Shown piece by piece: positions 31,101 to 39,131 of a stretch of 64,000 nucleotides of DNA. The notes below the pieces were generated by a model, which was not told the DNA's origin, did not search any database, and saw only the letters and a list, made by a program, of their open reading frames with translations. Source of the DNA: Streptomyces coelicoflavus (GTDB lineage Bacteria > Actinomycetota > Actinomycetes > Streptomycetales > Streptomycetaceae); NCBI RefSeq assembly GCF_003112555.1, contig NZ_BEWB01000003.1, forward strand, positions 248,001 to 312,000, written 5' to 3'. Position numbers and translations under genes: made by a program. Each line of letters opens with the position of its first letter. The stretch's first letter is position 1.

Positions 31101-32452
31101 GGGCCGAGCACCATGTGCCGGTGCTGCAACGCGTCGGCCAGTTCCGGGTAGCGCAGGCACCGGTCGTAGAAGTCGGCGCGTACGCCGAGGGTCACCAGCA
31201 CCGGCGGCGGGTGCCCGTCGTCGCCGGGCACGCAGGCCGCCTGGAGCAGGCGGATGAAGACGCGCCGGTCCGCCTCGTCGGCGCAGAGCGTGAAGAGCTC
31301 CTCGAACTGGTCCACGATGACGACCGGGCGGGCGGTGGAGGGCGGGGTCGTGGTGGTGCGCGGGGCGGCGGCGGTGGTGGTGGGCTGGGCGGCGGGGGCT
31401 GCTTGGGCGTTCCGGCCGTCCTCCCGACGGTCCTGGCTGCTTCGGTCGTCTTGGCGGTCTTGGCGGTCTTGGCGGTCCCGGTGCGCGTCTGGGCCGTCCG
31501 ACCCGTCCGGGTAGTCAGGCCTGTCCGACCTGTCCGGCCCGTCCGGCCCTTCCGACCCCTTCGAGTCGTCCGGTCCCTCCCGGTCGTCGGCCGACGCCGC
31601 CCAGGCCGCCCACGCCGCGAAGGCCGCCCTGGCGGCGTCGTCGGCCTGCGGGGCCGCGGTGTTCCCGGCCTCGGAGGTGCCCGGCTCCACGGCCGTCGGC
31701 CCGGATGCCGCCGCCTCCCGCACGGTGCCGACGACGGGGGCGAGCTGCGGTACCAGGCGGGTCAGTTCCTTGAGCGGGTCGGCCCCCGGTACGAGCTGGA
31801 GCACCCGCCGGGGCGGACCGGCCCCGGCGTCCGGCGCGCCGGACCGCAGGGCGGGTACTAGGCCGGCGTTCAGCAGCGACGACTTCCCCGCCCCCGAGGC
31901 GCCGACGAGCATGACCAGGCCGCCCGTGTCCCGCGTGGCGTCCAGCTGGGCCACCAGGGCCCGCGTGCTCCGGTCCCGTCCGAAGAACCAGCCGGCGTCC
32001 TGCCTGCGGTAGGCGGCCAGCCCCCGGTAGGGGCAGACCCCGCCGGGAGCACCCGGAACCTCCGCGGCGGGCTGCTCGTCGGCCGCGGGCGGCGCGGGGC
32101 GTTCCCCGGTGGTCGGGTCGGCCAGCGCCCGCTCCCACAGGCGCTGCCACTGGACCAGGTCGTACAGACCGGCGGAGACCGGTACCGGCCGTGCGCGGCG
32201 GGCCTGGGGTATGAGGACGTGCAGGACGGCCGCGAGGGCGGGGAACTGGGCGGGCACGTTCTTGGCCCGCCGCCAGTCGCTGATCCGCTGGGCGGAGACC
32301 CGTACGGGCCGCCCTCGTTCGTCGACCCGCTGGAGCCGGACGACGGCCTCGGACACACGTTTGAGGGGAGGGTTGCCGGCCTCCCTGTACAGCAGTGCGA
32401 GGCGTTCTGCGAAGGCCGTGCGTGCCCCTGAGTCGAAACTCAAGGTCTCCAC
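28145..32452 (-). CDS. HTH-nSTAND NTPase with 14 WD40 repeats
   Basis: 1435 residues. An N-terminal HTH-like domain (about 10-85, VSAQRISDWRRAKNVPAQ) leads to the nSTAND1 hallmark PYRGLAAYRRQDAGWFFGRD. Walker A GASGAGKS is at 184-191. A charged insert rich in Asp/Arg lies about 270-340, and the Walker B-like VIVDQFEELF at about 378. One membrane segment (ISRAAVSVVVVLALVAVGSAVLAW) lies near 700. From about 780 to 1430 there are 14 WD40 units (FSPDGxTLASGSxDxTVRLWDV), enough for two seven-blade propellers. STAND proteins act as signal-gated switches, and many serve in defence or regulated death. The trigger and output here are unknown. Confidence 0.9.
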   Translation of the reverse strand: METLSFDSGARTAFAERLALLYREAGNPPLKRVSEAVVRLQRVDERGRPVRVSAQRISDWRRAKNVPAQFPALAAVLHVLIPQARRARPVPVSAGLYDLVQWQRLWERALADPTTGERPAPPAADEQPAAEVPGAPGGVCPYRGLAAYRRQDAGWFFGRDRSTRALVAQLDATRDTGGLVMLVGASGAGKSSLLNAGLVPALRSGAPDAGAGPPRRVLQLVPGADPLKELTRLVPQLAPVVGTVREAAASGPTAVEPGTSEAGNTAAPQADDAARAAFAAWAAWAASADDREGPDDSKGSEGPDGPDRSDRPDYPDGSDGPDAHRDRQDRQDRQDDRSSQDRREDGRNAQAAPAAQPTTTAAAPRTTTTPPSTARPVVIVDQFEELFTLCADEADRRVFIRLLQAACVPGDDGHPPPVLVTLGVRADFYDRCLRYPELADALQHRHMVLGPLTTAELRAAVTAPARAVGMELEPGLAELIIREVCTDGPQGAHDAGVLPLLSHALLATWQRRKAGRLTLAGYRAAGGIQGAVAATAERAWSGLDPAARTAARLLLLRLVRLSEDTQATRRRSTRRRLAEESGDPGKTEESLEALVRARLVTLDADTVEITHEALLHAWPRLRDWIDEDRAGNLLRQRLEEDGLAWEESGRDSALLYRGSRLAQAGGWAKSAGDTLLTRSAVEFLAAAVRLRRRTVMISRAAVSVVVVLALVAVGSAVLAWQQRNDAVFEQVVAEADRVQDTDPSLSAQLDLAAHRLRPDDEDVRNRLISIVNAPLATPLLGHTGAVYLTSFSPDGRILATASYDRTVRLWDVSDPARPEQLGKPLTGHTSWVSTAVFSPDGRTLASASDDGTIRLWDVTDPSRPRPLGAPLAGHGGTVYLLAFSPDGRTLASAHDDHAVRLWDVADPRAPEALGKLTGPTAAVRSVAFSPDGHTLAAGGDDDAVRLWDVTDPARADPVGEPLAGHSGLVHSVAFSPDGHTLASGSADDTVRLWDVTDPAAAKPSGAPLTGHSGPIWAVAFSPDGAMLAASSADSTASLWNVSDPSYPSQVGVPLAGGSGEMYALGFSPDGSTLATGSGDSKVRLWSLPTSDMIGRIGAFRPDGHVLATAARDGRVRLWNVTDPARPVSLSAPFRPGEGDIRSLVFSPDGDTLAVLAGGRTLQLWDVEDPARPRGHGPPVALRTRYAGPDTLAFSPDGHTLATAHDDRTIQVWDTEDPARPRRLGKPLAGHSGYVNTLAFSPDGRTLASGGADDAVRLWDVTDPAHVTRAGAPLTGHLGPVNVLTYSPDGHTLASGSDDGTVRLWDVTGPGGASRAGTALAGHTDSVVSLTFSQDGATLASGANDNTVRLWNVADPAGATPIGQAMSPNAKSGNFLSFSPVRHMLGVSSGTDTVRLWSLGVDDAIDRICSATRGVMTEEKWHEYLPRLDYEPPCDH

Positions 32453-32866
32453 TCCTTACTTCCCCCGCACCTGGACGTCCGGACCGGAAAACTCACTCTA
32501 TACGGCTGACCTGCGGCTACAGGGGCCCTGCGGCTCCGGAACCTGCCCGGCGGTGAACCCGGATGGCAGGATCGCGTCGCAGTGGCGAGGCGGCTTCGCG
32601 GCACCCGGACAGGTCAGCGGCTCAGCGCTCGGAGAGCCACCCCATGGGGCCGCATGTTCTCGGTCAGCTTTCGGTGGCTCCTTACTTCCCGGCACGTTCC
32701 GGTTCCGCCACGGCACGCGAAAACGGCGCCGGCTTGGTTTGGCACCGGTCCCCACGAGGGGAGGGACCGGAGCCAAACCATGCCGACGCGCAGGGCGGAT
32801 TCAGCGCGCCGGTCCGTGGGAAGGCACGTCGTGAAGGCTCCGACACCGACCGCCGCTGGAGTGTGC
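32453..32866. other. Intergenic region between the STAND gene and the ferredoxin gene
   Basis: No gene in these 414 bp. It must hold the promoter of the leftward STAND-WD40 gene. A strong stem-loop lies at 32736-32779. Rightward frames through this stretch are not supported by ribosome binding sites. Confidence 0.6.
32736..32779. terminator. 17-bp stem-loop upstream of the ferredoxin gene
   Basis: GGTTTGGCACCGGTCCC (32736-32752) pairs with GGGACCGGAGCCAAACC (32763-32779), 16 of 17 positions, loop of 10. It is about 90 bp upstream of the ferredoxin ATG. It could be a terminator of an unseen leader transcript or an attenuator-like structure; no T-tract follows. Confidence 0.5.
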
Positions 32867-33079
32867 ATGAGGATCTCCCTCGACCCCGAGCAGTGTTACG
32901 GCTCCGGCGACTGCGTCCACCGGGCCCCGTCCGTGTTCACCAAGGTGGACGGCCTCGGTGCCGTCATACCCGGCCGGGAGCACGACGTCGACGCCCCGAG
33001 GGTGCGGGAGGCCGCCGAGGGCTGCCCTTCCGCCGCGATCACCATCACCCGCGTGGACACGGAAGAGGCCCGGGGCTGA
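32867..33079 (+). CDS. Small ferredoxin, [3Fe-4S] type
   Basis: 70 residues. MRISLDPEQCYGSGDCVHRA with the third cluster Cys in AAEGCPSAAI: three cysteines at 10, 16 and 53, the pattern of Streptomyces [3Fe-4S] ferredoxins that pass electrons to cytochromes P450. No P450 gene is seen in the window, so its partner must be elsewhere. The ATG at 32867 has GGAG upstream; longer frames are not supported. Confidence 0.9.
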   Translation: MRISLDPEQCYGSGDCVHRAPSVFTKVDGLGAVIPGREHDVDAPRVREAAEGCPSAAITITRVDTEEARG

Positions 33080-33138
33080 ACGGAAGTGGTCCGGGACCGA
33101 GCCGCCGGGGCGGACCGGGCGTAGCCGTCACGGAGGTC

Positions 33139-34038
33139 TTGGCCGGTCTCGCCGCCCGGTACGTGCGGCACGCCCCCGGCACCGTCGGGAAGGCGGCCCT
33201 CGCCGAACGCTGGCTGAACGCGCACCTGCGCGACCGTCCCCGCCGGGCCGTCGTGGAAGTGCGTTCCGGTGACCGGTTCGCCGTGGACACGCAGGACCTC
33301 ATCCAGCGGTACCTGTACCTGTTCGGCGCCTGGGAACCGCATCTGACGGGCTGGCTGCGGCGCAGGCTGCGGCCCGGGGACTGCTTCGTCGACGTCGGGG
33401 CCAACATCGGCGTCTTCAGCGTCCTGGCGGCCGGGCTCGTCGGAGAGCGGGGCCGGGTCGTCGCGGTCGAGGCGTCCCCCGACCTCCACCGACGCCTGGA
33501 GCACAACGCCCGGCTCAACGGCCTCGGCAACATCCGCGCACTCAACGCCGCCGTCTCGGACCGCACCAGGACGCTGACCTTCACGCTCGCCAGCTCACGG
33601 AACACGGGCGCGAACAGCATCGTCCCCTACGACGGACCGGTGGAGTCCAGCTTCGAGGCGGAGGCCAGGACGCTGCCGGAACTCCTCGATCCGGCGGAGA
33701 TCGCGACCGCCCGCGTCATCAAGATCGATGTCGAGGGCGCGGAGGGAAGTGTCGTGCGCGGTCTCGCACCGATGCTGGGCGCGCTGCGGCCCGACGCGGA
33801 GATCACGGTCGAGGTGGCACCCGAGCGCATGGCCCGGCTCGGGGACCGTGTCGAGTCGCTGCTGGGCGTCATGCGCGACGCCGGTTTCCACGCCTACCGG
33901 CTCGCCAACGACTACGCGCCCGGAAGCTATCCTCCCGCGCTGCGCGGTGCGCCCCGGGCGCCGGTCCGCCGGCGCGGGCCGGTGACCGGGGAGTGCGACC
34001 TGATCTTCTCGCGGGTCGACGCGGAACGGCTGCCCTGA
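33139..34038 (+). CDS. FkbM-family methyltransferase
   Basis: SAM-dependent methyltransferase of the FkbM family (O-methylation of sugars or polyketides in known members). Motif I is DCFVDVGANIGVFSVLAAGLVG, with VVAVEASPDLHRRLEHNARLNGL and IKIDVEGAEGSVVRGL further on. The frame is clearly coding from about 33140 to the stop. The start is uncertain: TTG 33139 (GGAGG only two bases away), GTG 33163 or CTG 33076 overlapping the ferredoxin stop are all possible. It converges on a glycosyltransferase gene, suggesting glycan modification (inference). Confidence 0.82.
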   Translation: MAGLAARYVRHAPGTVGKAALAERWLNAHLRDRPRRAVVEVRSGDRFAVDTQDLIQRYLYLFGAWEPHLTGWLRRRLRPGDCFVDVGANIGVFSVLAAGLVGERGRVVAVEASPDLHRRLEHNARLNGLGNIRALNAAVSDRTRTLTFTLASSRNTGANSIVPYDGPVESSFEAEARTLPELLDPAEIATARVIKIDVEGAEGSVVRGLAPMLGALRPDAEITVEVAPERMARLGDRVESLLGVMRDAGFHAYRLANDYAPGSYPPALRGAPRAPVRRRGPVTGECDLIFSRVDAERLP

Positions 34039-34048
34039 AGGGCCCTGC

Positions 34049-34822
34049 CTACCGTCCGCCGCCCTCGGACGGTTGCCAGCCGAAGGACGCCAGAGCCCGT
34101 GCCCTGGCTTCCACCACCGCCATCCGGGCATCGCGTTCGGCGGGTTCCATGTGGGCCGCCCGGCCGGTCTCCTGGCCCTCCCACTTGCGGTAGAGAAGGC
34201 CCGCCTCCGCCGAGAACCACCCCCGGCTCACGGCGTTGAGCGCCAGCAGCAGGCCGGTGTCCTCGGATGCGGGCAGGGCCATCCAGCCACCGAGGGCGAG
34301 CAGCAGGTCGCGCCGGACCAGCAGGGTCGCCGGGTGCACCTGGGCGCGGAAGCCGTTGGCCTTCCAGAAGCCCAGCACCTCCCCGCGCTCGACCGGCCCG
34401 TGCGCCGGGTCGCCGGGGAAACCGGCCGTCGAACCGTCCGGCAGGAGGTCCAGGGCCCGCGAGGTCGCCCACCCGATCGACGGGTCGGCCTCCAGGACGG
34501 CCAGATCACGCGCCAGGGCGCCCGGGGTCAGCCGGTCGTCGGCGTCCAGGATCTTCACGTACGCGCCGTCCGCGTGGGCCAGGGCCATGGTGCGTGTCAC
34601 CCCGGGCCCGCCCTGCCGGCCGGGGCGCCCCTGGTGGAAAAGGACCCGTGGATCGTCGGGCACGTACGGCCGGACGTCCTGCGTACGGCCGTCCTCCTGG
34701 ATCACCCAGCGCCACTCCCAGCCGTCCGGCAGTTCCTGGGCGCGCAGCGAGTCGTAGGCCTCGGGGAGGAAGGGGGCGGAGGGGCCGTGGACGGCCGTGA
34801 CGATGATGACGCGCCGGTTCAC
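34049..34822 (-). CDS. Family 2 glycosyltransferase (GT-A fold)
   Basis: 257 residues from GTG 34822. The N-terminal VIIVTAVHGPSAPFLPEAYDSLRA and the VKILDADDRLTPGALARDL (DxD-type acidic motif) mark an inverting GT2 enzyme. The C-terminal half holds LLVRRDLLLALGGWMALPASEDTGLL, where ED is the likely catalytic base region. The sugar donor and acceptor cannot be told. It ends 11 bp from the FkbM methyltransferase gene, which converges on it. Confidence 0.88.
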   Translation of the reverse strand: MNRRVIIVTAVHGPSAPFLPEAYDSLRAQELPDGWEWRWVIQEDGRTQDVRPYVPDDPRVLFHQGRPGRQGGPGVTRTMALAHADGAYVKILDADDRLTPGALARDLAVLEADPSIGWATSRALDLLPDGSTAGFPGDPAHGPVERGEVLGFWKANGFRAQVHPATLLVRRDLLLALGGWMALPASEDTGLLLALNAVSRGWFSAEAGLLYRKWEGQETGRAAHMEPAERDARMAVVEARARALASFGWQPSEGGGR

Positions 34823-34955
34823 GGCGGCATCCACCACCTTTCCGGACGGGTCGTGAGGAGCGGTCGGTGCGAGGGCCCGTGTGGCGCGGGCGGCCGGCGG
34901 GCGCTTCGTACGCCTCGGGCACGGTCGCAGGCTACAACTCGTGCACACACGGCGG

Positions 34956-34987
34956 CGGCCCGGCTGCTCTGTCGAGCGGCCGGGCCG
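34956..34987 (-). terminator. Hairpin downstream of the DUF6344-like gene
   Basis: CGGCCCGGCTGCTC (34956-34969) pairs with GAGCGGCCGGGCCG (34974-34987), 13 of 14, loop TGTC. It lies between the leftward DUF6344-like gene and the glycosyltransferase start. It has no T-tract. Confidence 0.6.
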
Positions 34988-35051
34988 TTTCTCGCGTGTG
35001 GTGCGGTACGCAGATCGCCGTTACGTCATGGTCGGGGGTGGCGCGGTCCGC

Positions 35052-35435
35052 TCAGCGCTGGAGCGGGATGGAGTGCTGGGTCAGGGTCCCGGTGGCGGTG
35101 TCGTCGCACGGAACGCCGAGGGCCGTGGCGGCGGCGGTGGTGGCTGCCGCGGAGGCGCCGGCGAGCGGGTGGTTGCGGCAACTGGGCGCCGCGCCGTGTG
35201 CCTCGGCGCGGATGCGCTGCTTCATCGTGGGGGGCAGGGACCCGGTTCGGGACCGGGGCTGGGGGGCCGTGGCCTCGGGTGCCGCCTCGGGAGAGGCGCT
35301 CTCGGTGTTGCTGTGCGTTCCGGTCTGCGGTACGGCCGCGGCGGCCGTCGTCGTGATGAGTCCGAGCGCCGTGCACAGCGCGAGGAAGGCGGTGACGATG
35401 CTGGTCCACAGCGTCAGGACCTTGTTCCGGGCCAT
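35052..35435 (-). CDS. Small exported or membrane-anchored protein (resembles DUF6344)
   Basis: 127 residues. MARNKVLTLWTSIVTAFLAL starts a single hydrophobic helix ending near TTTAAAAV, a signal-anchor or signal peptide. The rest is Thr/Ala/Pro-rich with a conserved-looking MKQRIRAEAHGAAPSCRNHP and a second Cys (GVPCDDTA). It recalls a Streptomyces family of unknown function. The two cysteines could form a disulfide outside the cell. Confidence 0.7.
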   Translation of the reverse strand: MARNKVLTLWTSIVTAFLALCTALGLITTTAAAAVPQTGTHSNTESASPEAAPEATAPQPRSRTGSLPPTMKQRIRAEAHGAAPSCRNHPLAGASAAATTAAATALGVPCDDTATGTLTQHSIPLQR

Positions 35436-35774
35436 GGCCCCTCACTTTCGGGTTGGGCGATTTGCGTACTTTCCTCATGATGTGTATGTGGGCCGCGAAG
35501 TGGTGGACCTGCGACCGTGGCGCGTCGATGTTCAGATGAACACCACCCGAATAGCCGCAAGGGGAGAGAAAAGGTGCTCATACGGGAGGGAGGCGGGCAA
35601 AAGGTCACCGCGCGTGAGGGTGTGATCACCCTCCGATCAGAACGGCTTCGTCCGCTTCTAAAGGGTTCCGGCGACGGGCAGTTGACCACCGACGCAGGTC
35701 ACCGATCGGTATCGGCCGGTGTGTATAGTCGGGCGCCAGAGGTCCCCTACGTCAAGGAAAGACGAGGTCGCGCG
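35436..35774. other. Divergent promoter region
   Basis: These 339 bp separate the leftward DUF6344-like gene from the rightward DLW-39 gene. TATAGT near 35724 could be a -10 element for the latter. No coding frame here has support. Confidence 0.5.
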
Positions 35775-35903
35775 GTGAAGAAGCTTCTCCTGGTCGCACT
35801 GGCCGCCATCGGCGGGCTCCTCGTGTACCGCCAGATCCAGGCGGATCGCGCCGAGCAGGATCTGTGGACGGAGGCGACTGACTCCGTGCCCACGGGTTCG
35901 TGA
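35775..35903 (+). CDS. DLW-39 family small protein
   Basis: 42 residues from GTG 35775: an N-terminal hydrophobic helix MKKLLLVALAAIGGLLVYRQ followed by QADRAEQDLWTEATD. This matches the actinobacterial DLW-39 family, named for its DLW motif and length of about 39. It is a predicted single-pass membrane micro-protein of unknown role. A terminator follows directly. Confidence 0.92.
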   Translation: MKKLLLVALAAIGGLLVYRQIQADRAEQDLWTEATDSVPTGS

Positions 35904-35930
35904 GTACGACCGACATCCGGTCCTGAGCAG

Positions 35931-35955
35931 ACCCCGGCCGTCGAACGGTCGGGGT
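35931..35955 (+). terminator. Intrinsic terminator after the DLW-39 gene
   Basis: ACCCCGGCCG (35931-35940) pairs with CGGTCGGGGT (35946-35955) with one G-T pair and loop TCGAA. It is followed by TTTTG. Confidence 0.85.
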
Positions 35956-36039
35956 TTTGTGTTGCCCTGAAGGGGCACGGTCCGCTCGGGTGGGCGGCGA
36001 CAGGGCGACTGAGCCGGTGGACGCGAGGGGTGGCGGGTC

Positions 36040-37440
36040 ATGGGACGGTGGTGTACGGCTCGGTGGCGCGCCGGAACGGGGCGAGCACGGCCGACGGGCC
36101 CCGCGCTGCCGACGAGATCCGCGCTACCGACGGACCGCGCGCTGCCGACGGCGTTCGCGCGGACGGCCGCGGTGACCGCCGTACTGGTCACCGCCGTGGC
36201 CACGACCGCCGCCCTGCCCGGTGCCACGGCCCTCGCGGCCGGCCCGGCCGGACCGCGCACCGGGTACGACTTCGCCGACGGCGCCGTACGGATCACGGGC
36301 GCGAGTGCCACCGCGGCCGCGGAAGAGCTGACGGCCGGCTCCACCTACCGCAGCTCACTGCCGAGGAACGGCACCCTCTACTACCGCCTCGAACTCGACG
36401 CCGCCTCCGACGCCTACGTCTCCGTGACCGCCGTACCCGGCACCGACGGAGAGGTCACCGCCGTCGACGGCATCCGGGTCTCCGTGCGGGACGCCGACGG
36501 CGGCTCCTGCTCCGTGCACAGCGCGACCTTCGGCGCCGCCCGCAGCCCCCGCCCGGTCACCGCCTGGGGCACGCGCGAGATCGGCCCCGGCGCCGGCCGG
36601 CGGTGCCAGGACGCCGGCACCTACTACGTCAGTGTCCAGCGGACCAGGCCCCAGGACTCCCCGCCGGACGACTGGGACCTGGAACTCACCGCCGCCACCG
36701 AACCCCACCCGCGGCAGACCGGCCCCACCGAGGCGCCCGAGACCTGGGACTCCGCCTCGCCCGAACCCCCCGGCGGCGAGCCGGAACACCGGCCGGGCGG
36801 CAGCGGGTTCGCCCACGCCACCCTCGTCGGGCAGGGCGTCTGGCGCGACGACATCCGGCCCGGCGAGACCCTCTACTACAGGGTGCCCGTCGACTGGGGA
36901 CGCCAGGTGTACGCCACCGCCGAACTGGCCGGCTCCGCGGACGCCTCCGGCTATGCCACCGGCGCCCTGCGCCTGGCCCTGCACAACCCCGTGCGCGGCG
37001 AGGTCGACGACGCCGCCAAGGGCTACACCGGCCGCCGGACCAGCGTCGGGCTCGCCCCCCTGCCGCCGGTCGCGTACCCCAACCGGTACGCGACCGCCGG
37101 ACAGGTCGGCGCGCTGCGGTTCGCCGGCGACTACTACGTCGTCGTCCACCTCGCGGCCCAGGTGGCCGACGACTTCGGCGAGGGCCCGTTCGGGCTGACG
37201 CTGCGCCTGCGACTCGGCGGAGCGGCACAGAGCGGCCCCGACTACGCGGGGGAGTCCCGGCCGAAGGGCCTCTTCGAGGTGTCCGCACGGGACCGGGTCG
37301 CCGTATCCGGCGGGAGCGGCGGCGCCGCCGCGGGCGACGACGCGGCCATGAAGGCGGTCGCCGTCGGCGGGATCGGGACCGGCAGCCTGCTCCTCCTCGG
37401 CCTGGCCGTGTGGACGGCGGCCGCCCGGCGCAGGACCTGA
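36040..37440 (+). CDS. Secreted or membrane-anchored protein of unknown function
   Basis: 466 residues. An N-terminal basic stretch and hydrophobic core (TAAVTAVLVTAVATTAALPGATALAA) form a signal peptide. Two similar extracellular domains follow, each with a beta-rich pattern around LYYRLELDAASDAYVSVTA and LYYRVPVDWGRQVYATAEL. A C-terminal membrane helix (GIGTGSLLLLGLAVWTAAA) and Arg-rich end complete it. This is the layout of a surface-anchored protein. No catalytic motif is recognised. The start is uncertain, as the upstream site is weak. Confidence 0.75.
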   Translation: MGRWCTARWRAGTGRARPTGPALPTRSALPTDRALPTAFARTAAVTAVLVTAVATTAALPGATALAAGPAGPRTGYDFADGAVRITGASATAAAEELTAGSTYRSSLPRNGTLYYRLELDAASDAYVSVTAVPGTDGEVTAVDGIRVSVRDADGGSCSVHSATFGAARSPRPVTAWGTREIGPGAGRRCQDAGTYYVSVQRTRPQDSPPDDWDLELTAATEPHPRQTGPTEAPETWDSASPEPPGGEPEHRPGGSGFAHATLVGQGVWRDDIRPGETLYYRVPVDWGRQVYATAELAGSADASGYATGALRLALHNPVRGEVDDAAKGYTGRRTSVGLAPLPPVAYPNRYATAGQVGALRFAGDYYVVVHLAAQVADDFGEGPFGLTLRLRLGGAAQSGPDYAGESRPKGLFEVSARDRVAVSGGSGGAAAGDDAAMKAVAVGGIGTGSLLLLGLAVWTAAARRRT

Positions 37441-37463
37441 CCCCGGCGTCCGGTGCACCGGCC

Positions 37464-39047
37464 TCAGATCCGCGTCAGCGCCCAGAAACCCACGGTGTAG
37501 CAGGCCAGCGCGAGCAACAGCAGCGGCAGGGCCACCTTCGCCGGCGGCCCGGAACGGCGCCGCCGCCGTGCCCCACGGTGCTGGGCGGGCGGGGCCGACC
37601 GCGGGTTCCGCGCGGTGTACGGGGCGGTGGGAACGTCGGCACGCAGCGGCGGGGGCGGCGGCCGGTACTCCGGGCCGCCCGTGAACGCCGGTTGCCGCAC
37701 GGGCTGTTGCGCCGTACCCCCTCCCGGATGCGTGGCGGGAGCGACCGTCGGCTGCGGAGGGGGCAGGTGGAAACTCCCGGTCTCCGACATGGCACCCGGC
37801 CACTCGGGCCCGGGAGCCACCGCCGGTGTGTGTCCGGTGGTGGGGGCGGACGGCGTGCCGGCCGGGGGCGGCGGGGTCCCGCCGGGCGCGGACGGAGTGC
37901 CGGTCGGAGTCGGCGGCAGGCCGGTCGACGAGGTCCCGGGCTGTGACGCAGGGCCCCCCGCGCCCGTCGAGGGCGTGCCGGGGGCACCCGGAGGCGGAGC
38001 GGCGGACCGGTCCGGGACGGATGACGAACCGGCCGGCGGCGACGGCGGCGCGCCGGGCGAGGGCGTCGGCGCCCAAGGGGAGGGCGGGGACACGGTGTGG
38101 GGGACCGGGCCGGGGTCCGTCGCCCGGCGGGGATCCGTGGCCACGTCGTCCAGGCCGGACGCCCGCTTCAGCGGACCCTCGGAGCCGAACCCCGGCGGCA
38201 GCGGGCCCACTTGGTCGAAGATCTCGATCAGCTCGTCGTCGGGCCCGGGCTCCGGCAGCAGCTCCACCGCCGCGGCCAGCGCCTTGCGCGCCCCCGTCGC
38301 GGTACGGAACCGCGCCGACGGATCCGGCTGCACCAGCGTCGCCACCACCTGCCACAGCGGCTCGGGCACCCCCCGCGGCGCGGGCGGCGTACCGTGCTCG
38401 GCGAAGTGCTGCACCAGAGCCTTGGCGTCCGGCTTCGCCCCCTCCAGCAGGTACAGGGCGACCAGGCCCACCGCGAACAGGTCCGCCGGGAAGTCCGGCT
38501 CCGCCCCCATCATCTGCTCCGGCGCCAGATAACCCGGCGTCCCCACCACCAGGTTGGTCTCCGTCAGCCGGGGCTCACCCAGCCGCATCGCGATCCCGAA
38601 GTCGGACAGCCTCAGGCGCGGACGGCCCGTCCCCGTCGCCTCCAGGAGCAGGTTGGCCGGCTTGATGTCACGGTGCACCACGCCCTCCCCGTGCACCGCC
38701 GCCAGACCCGACAGAAGCTGGTCGAGCAGCGTGCACACGAAGTCCGGCGGCAGGGGGCCGTAGTCCCCGACGAGATGGACCAGCGAACCACCCGTGACCA
38801 GGTCCATCGTGAACAGGACCTGGTCGTCGTCGGCGGCCCAGCTCGCGGGCGCGAGCACATGGGGGTGATCGATCCGCAGCGCCTGCTCACGCACGAAGCG
38901 CAGCAGCGAGTGCGCGTCCCGCTGCTGGAGCACCTTCGCGGCCACATAACGCCTGCGCCGGTGGTCCCAGGCACGCCAGACGGCACCCACCCCGCCCCGG
39001 CCGACCGGATCGACCAGCTCGTACCGGCCCGCGAAGACCTCACCCAT
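37464..39047 (-). CDS. Membrane-anchored Ser/Thr protein kinase
   Basis: 527 residues. The kinase domain (about 8-265) has the glycine loop VGRGGVGAVW, catalytic Lys in YVAAKVLQ, HRDIKPANLLL and the DFG motif, then GTPGYLAPEQ. A linker rich in Pro, Gly, Ser and Thr runs about 290-490, and a C-terminal membrane helix (VALPLLLLALACYTVGFWAL) ends the protein with almost no extracellular part. It therefore has no PASTA-type sensor. Start M at 39047 is chosen by homology of the GRYELV beginning. Confidence 0.92.
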   Translation of the reverse strand: MGEVFAGRYELVDPVGRGGVGAVWRAWDHRRRRYVAAKVLQQRDAHSLLRFVREQALRIDHPHVLAPASWAADDDQVLFTMDLVTGGSLVHLVGDYGPLPPDFVCTLLDQLLSGLAAVHGEGVVHRDIKPANLLLEATGTGRPRLRLSDFGIAMRLGEPRLTETNLVVGTPGYLAPEQMMGAEPDFPADLFAVGLVALYLLEGAKPDAKALVQHFAEHGTPPAPRGVPEPLWQVVATLVQPDPSARFRTATGARKALAAAVELLPEPGPDDELIEIFDQVGPLPPGFGSEGPLKRASGLDDVATDPRRATDPGPVPHTVSPPSPWAPTPSPGAPPSPPAGSSSVPDRSAAPPPGAPGTPSTGAGGPASQPGTSSTGLPPTPTGTPSAPGGTPPPPAGTPSAPTTGHTPAVAPGPEWPGAMSETGSFHLPPPQPTVAPATHPGGGTAQQPVRQPAFTGGPEYRPPPPPLRADVPTAPYTARNPRSAPPAQHRGARRRRRSGPPAKVALPLLLLALACYTVGFWALTRI

Positions 39048-39131
39048 GGCTGTGCGCCGCTCCTCCCCTGGAACCTGTCGCGCCACTCCCGCGGGCCCGG
39101 CCGCCGACCCCTCGGCGAGCGGGCTCCGGGA

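Noticed and set aside
32867..34822. Ferredoxin, methyltransferase and glycosyltransferase as a biosynthetic gene cluster
   Set aside because: No core enzyme (PKS, NRPS, terpene, RiPP) and no P450 is nearby; three tailoring-type genes do not make a cluster.
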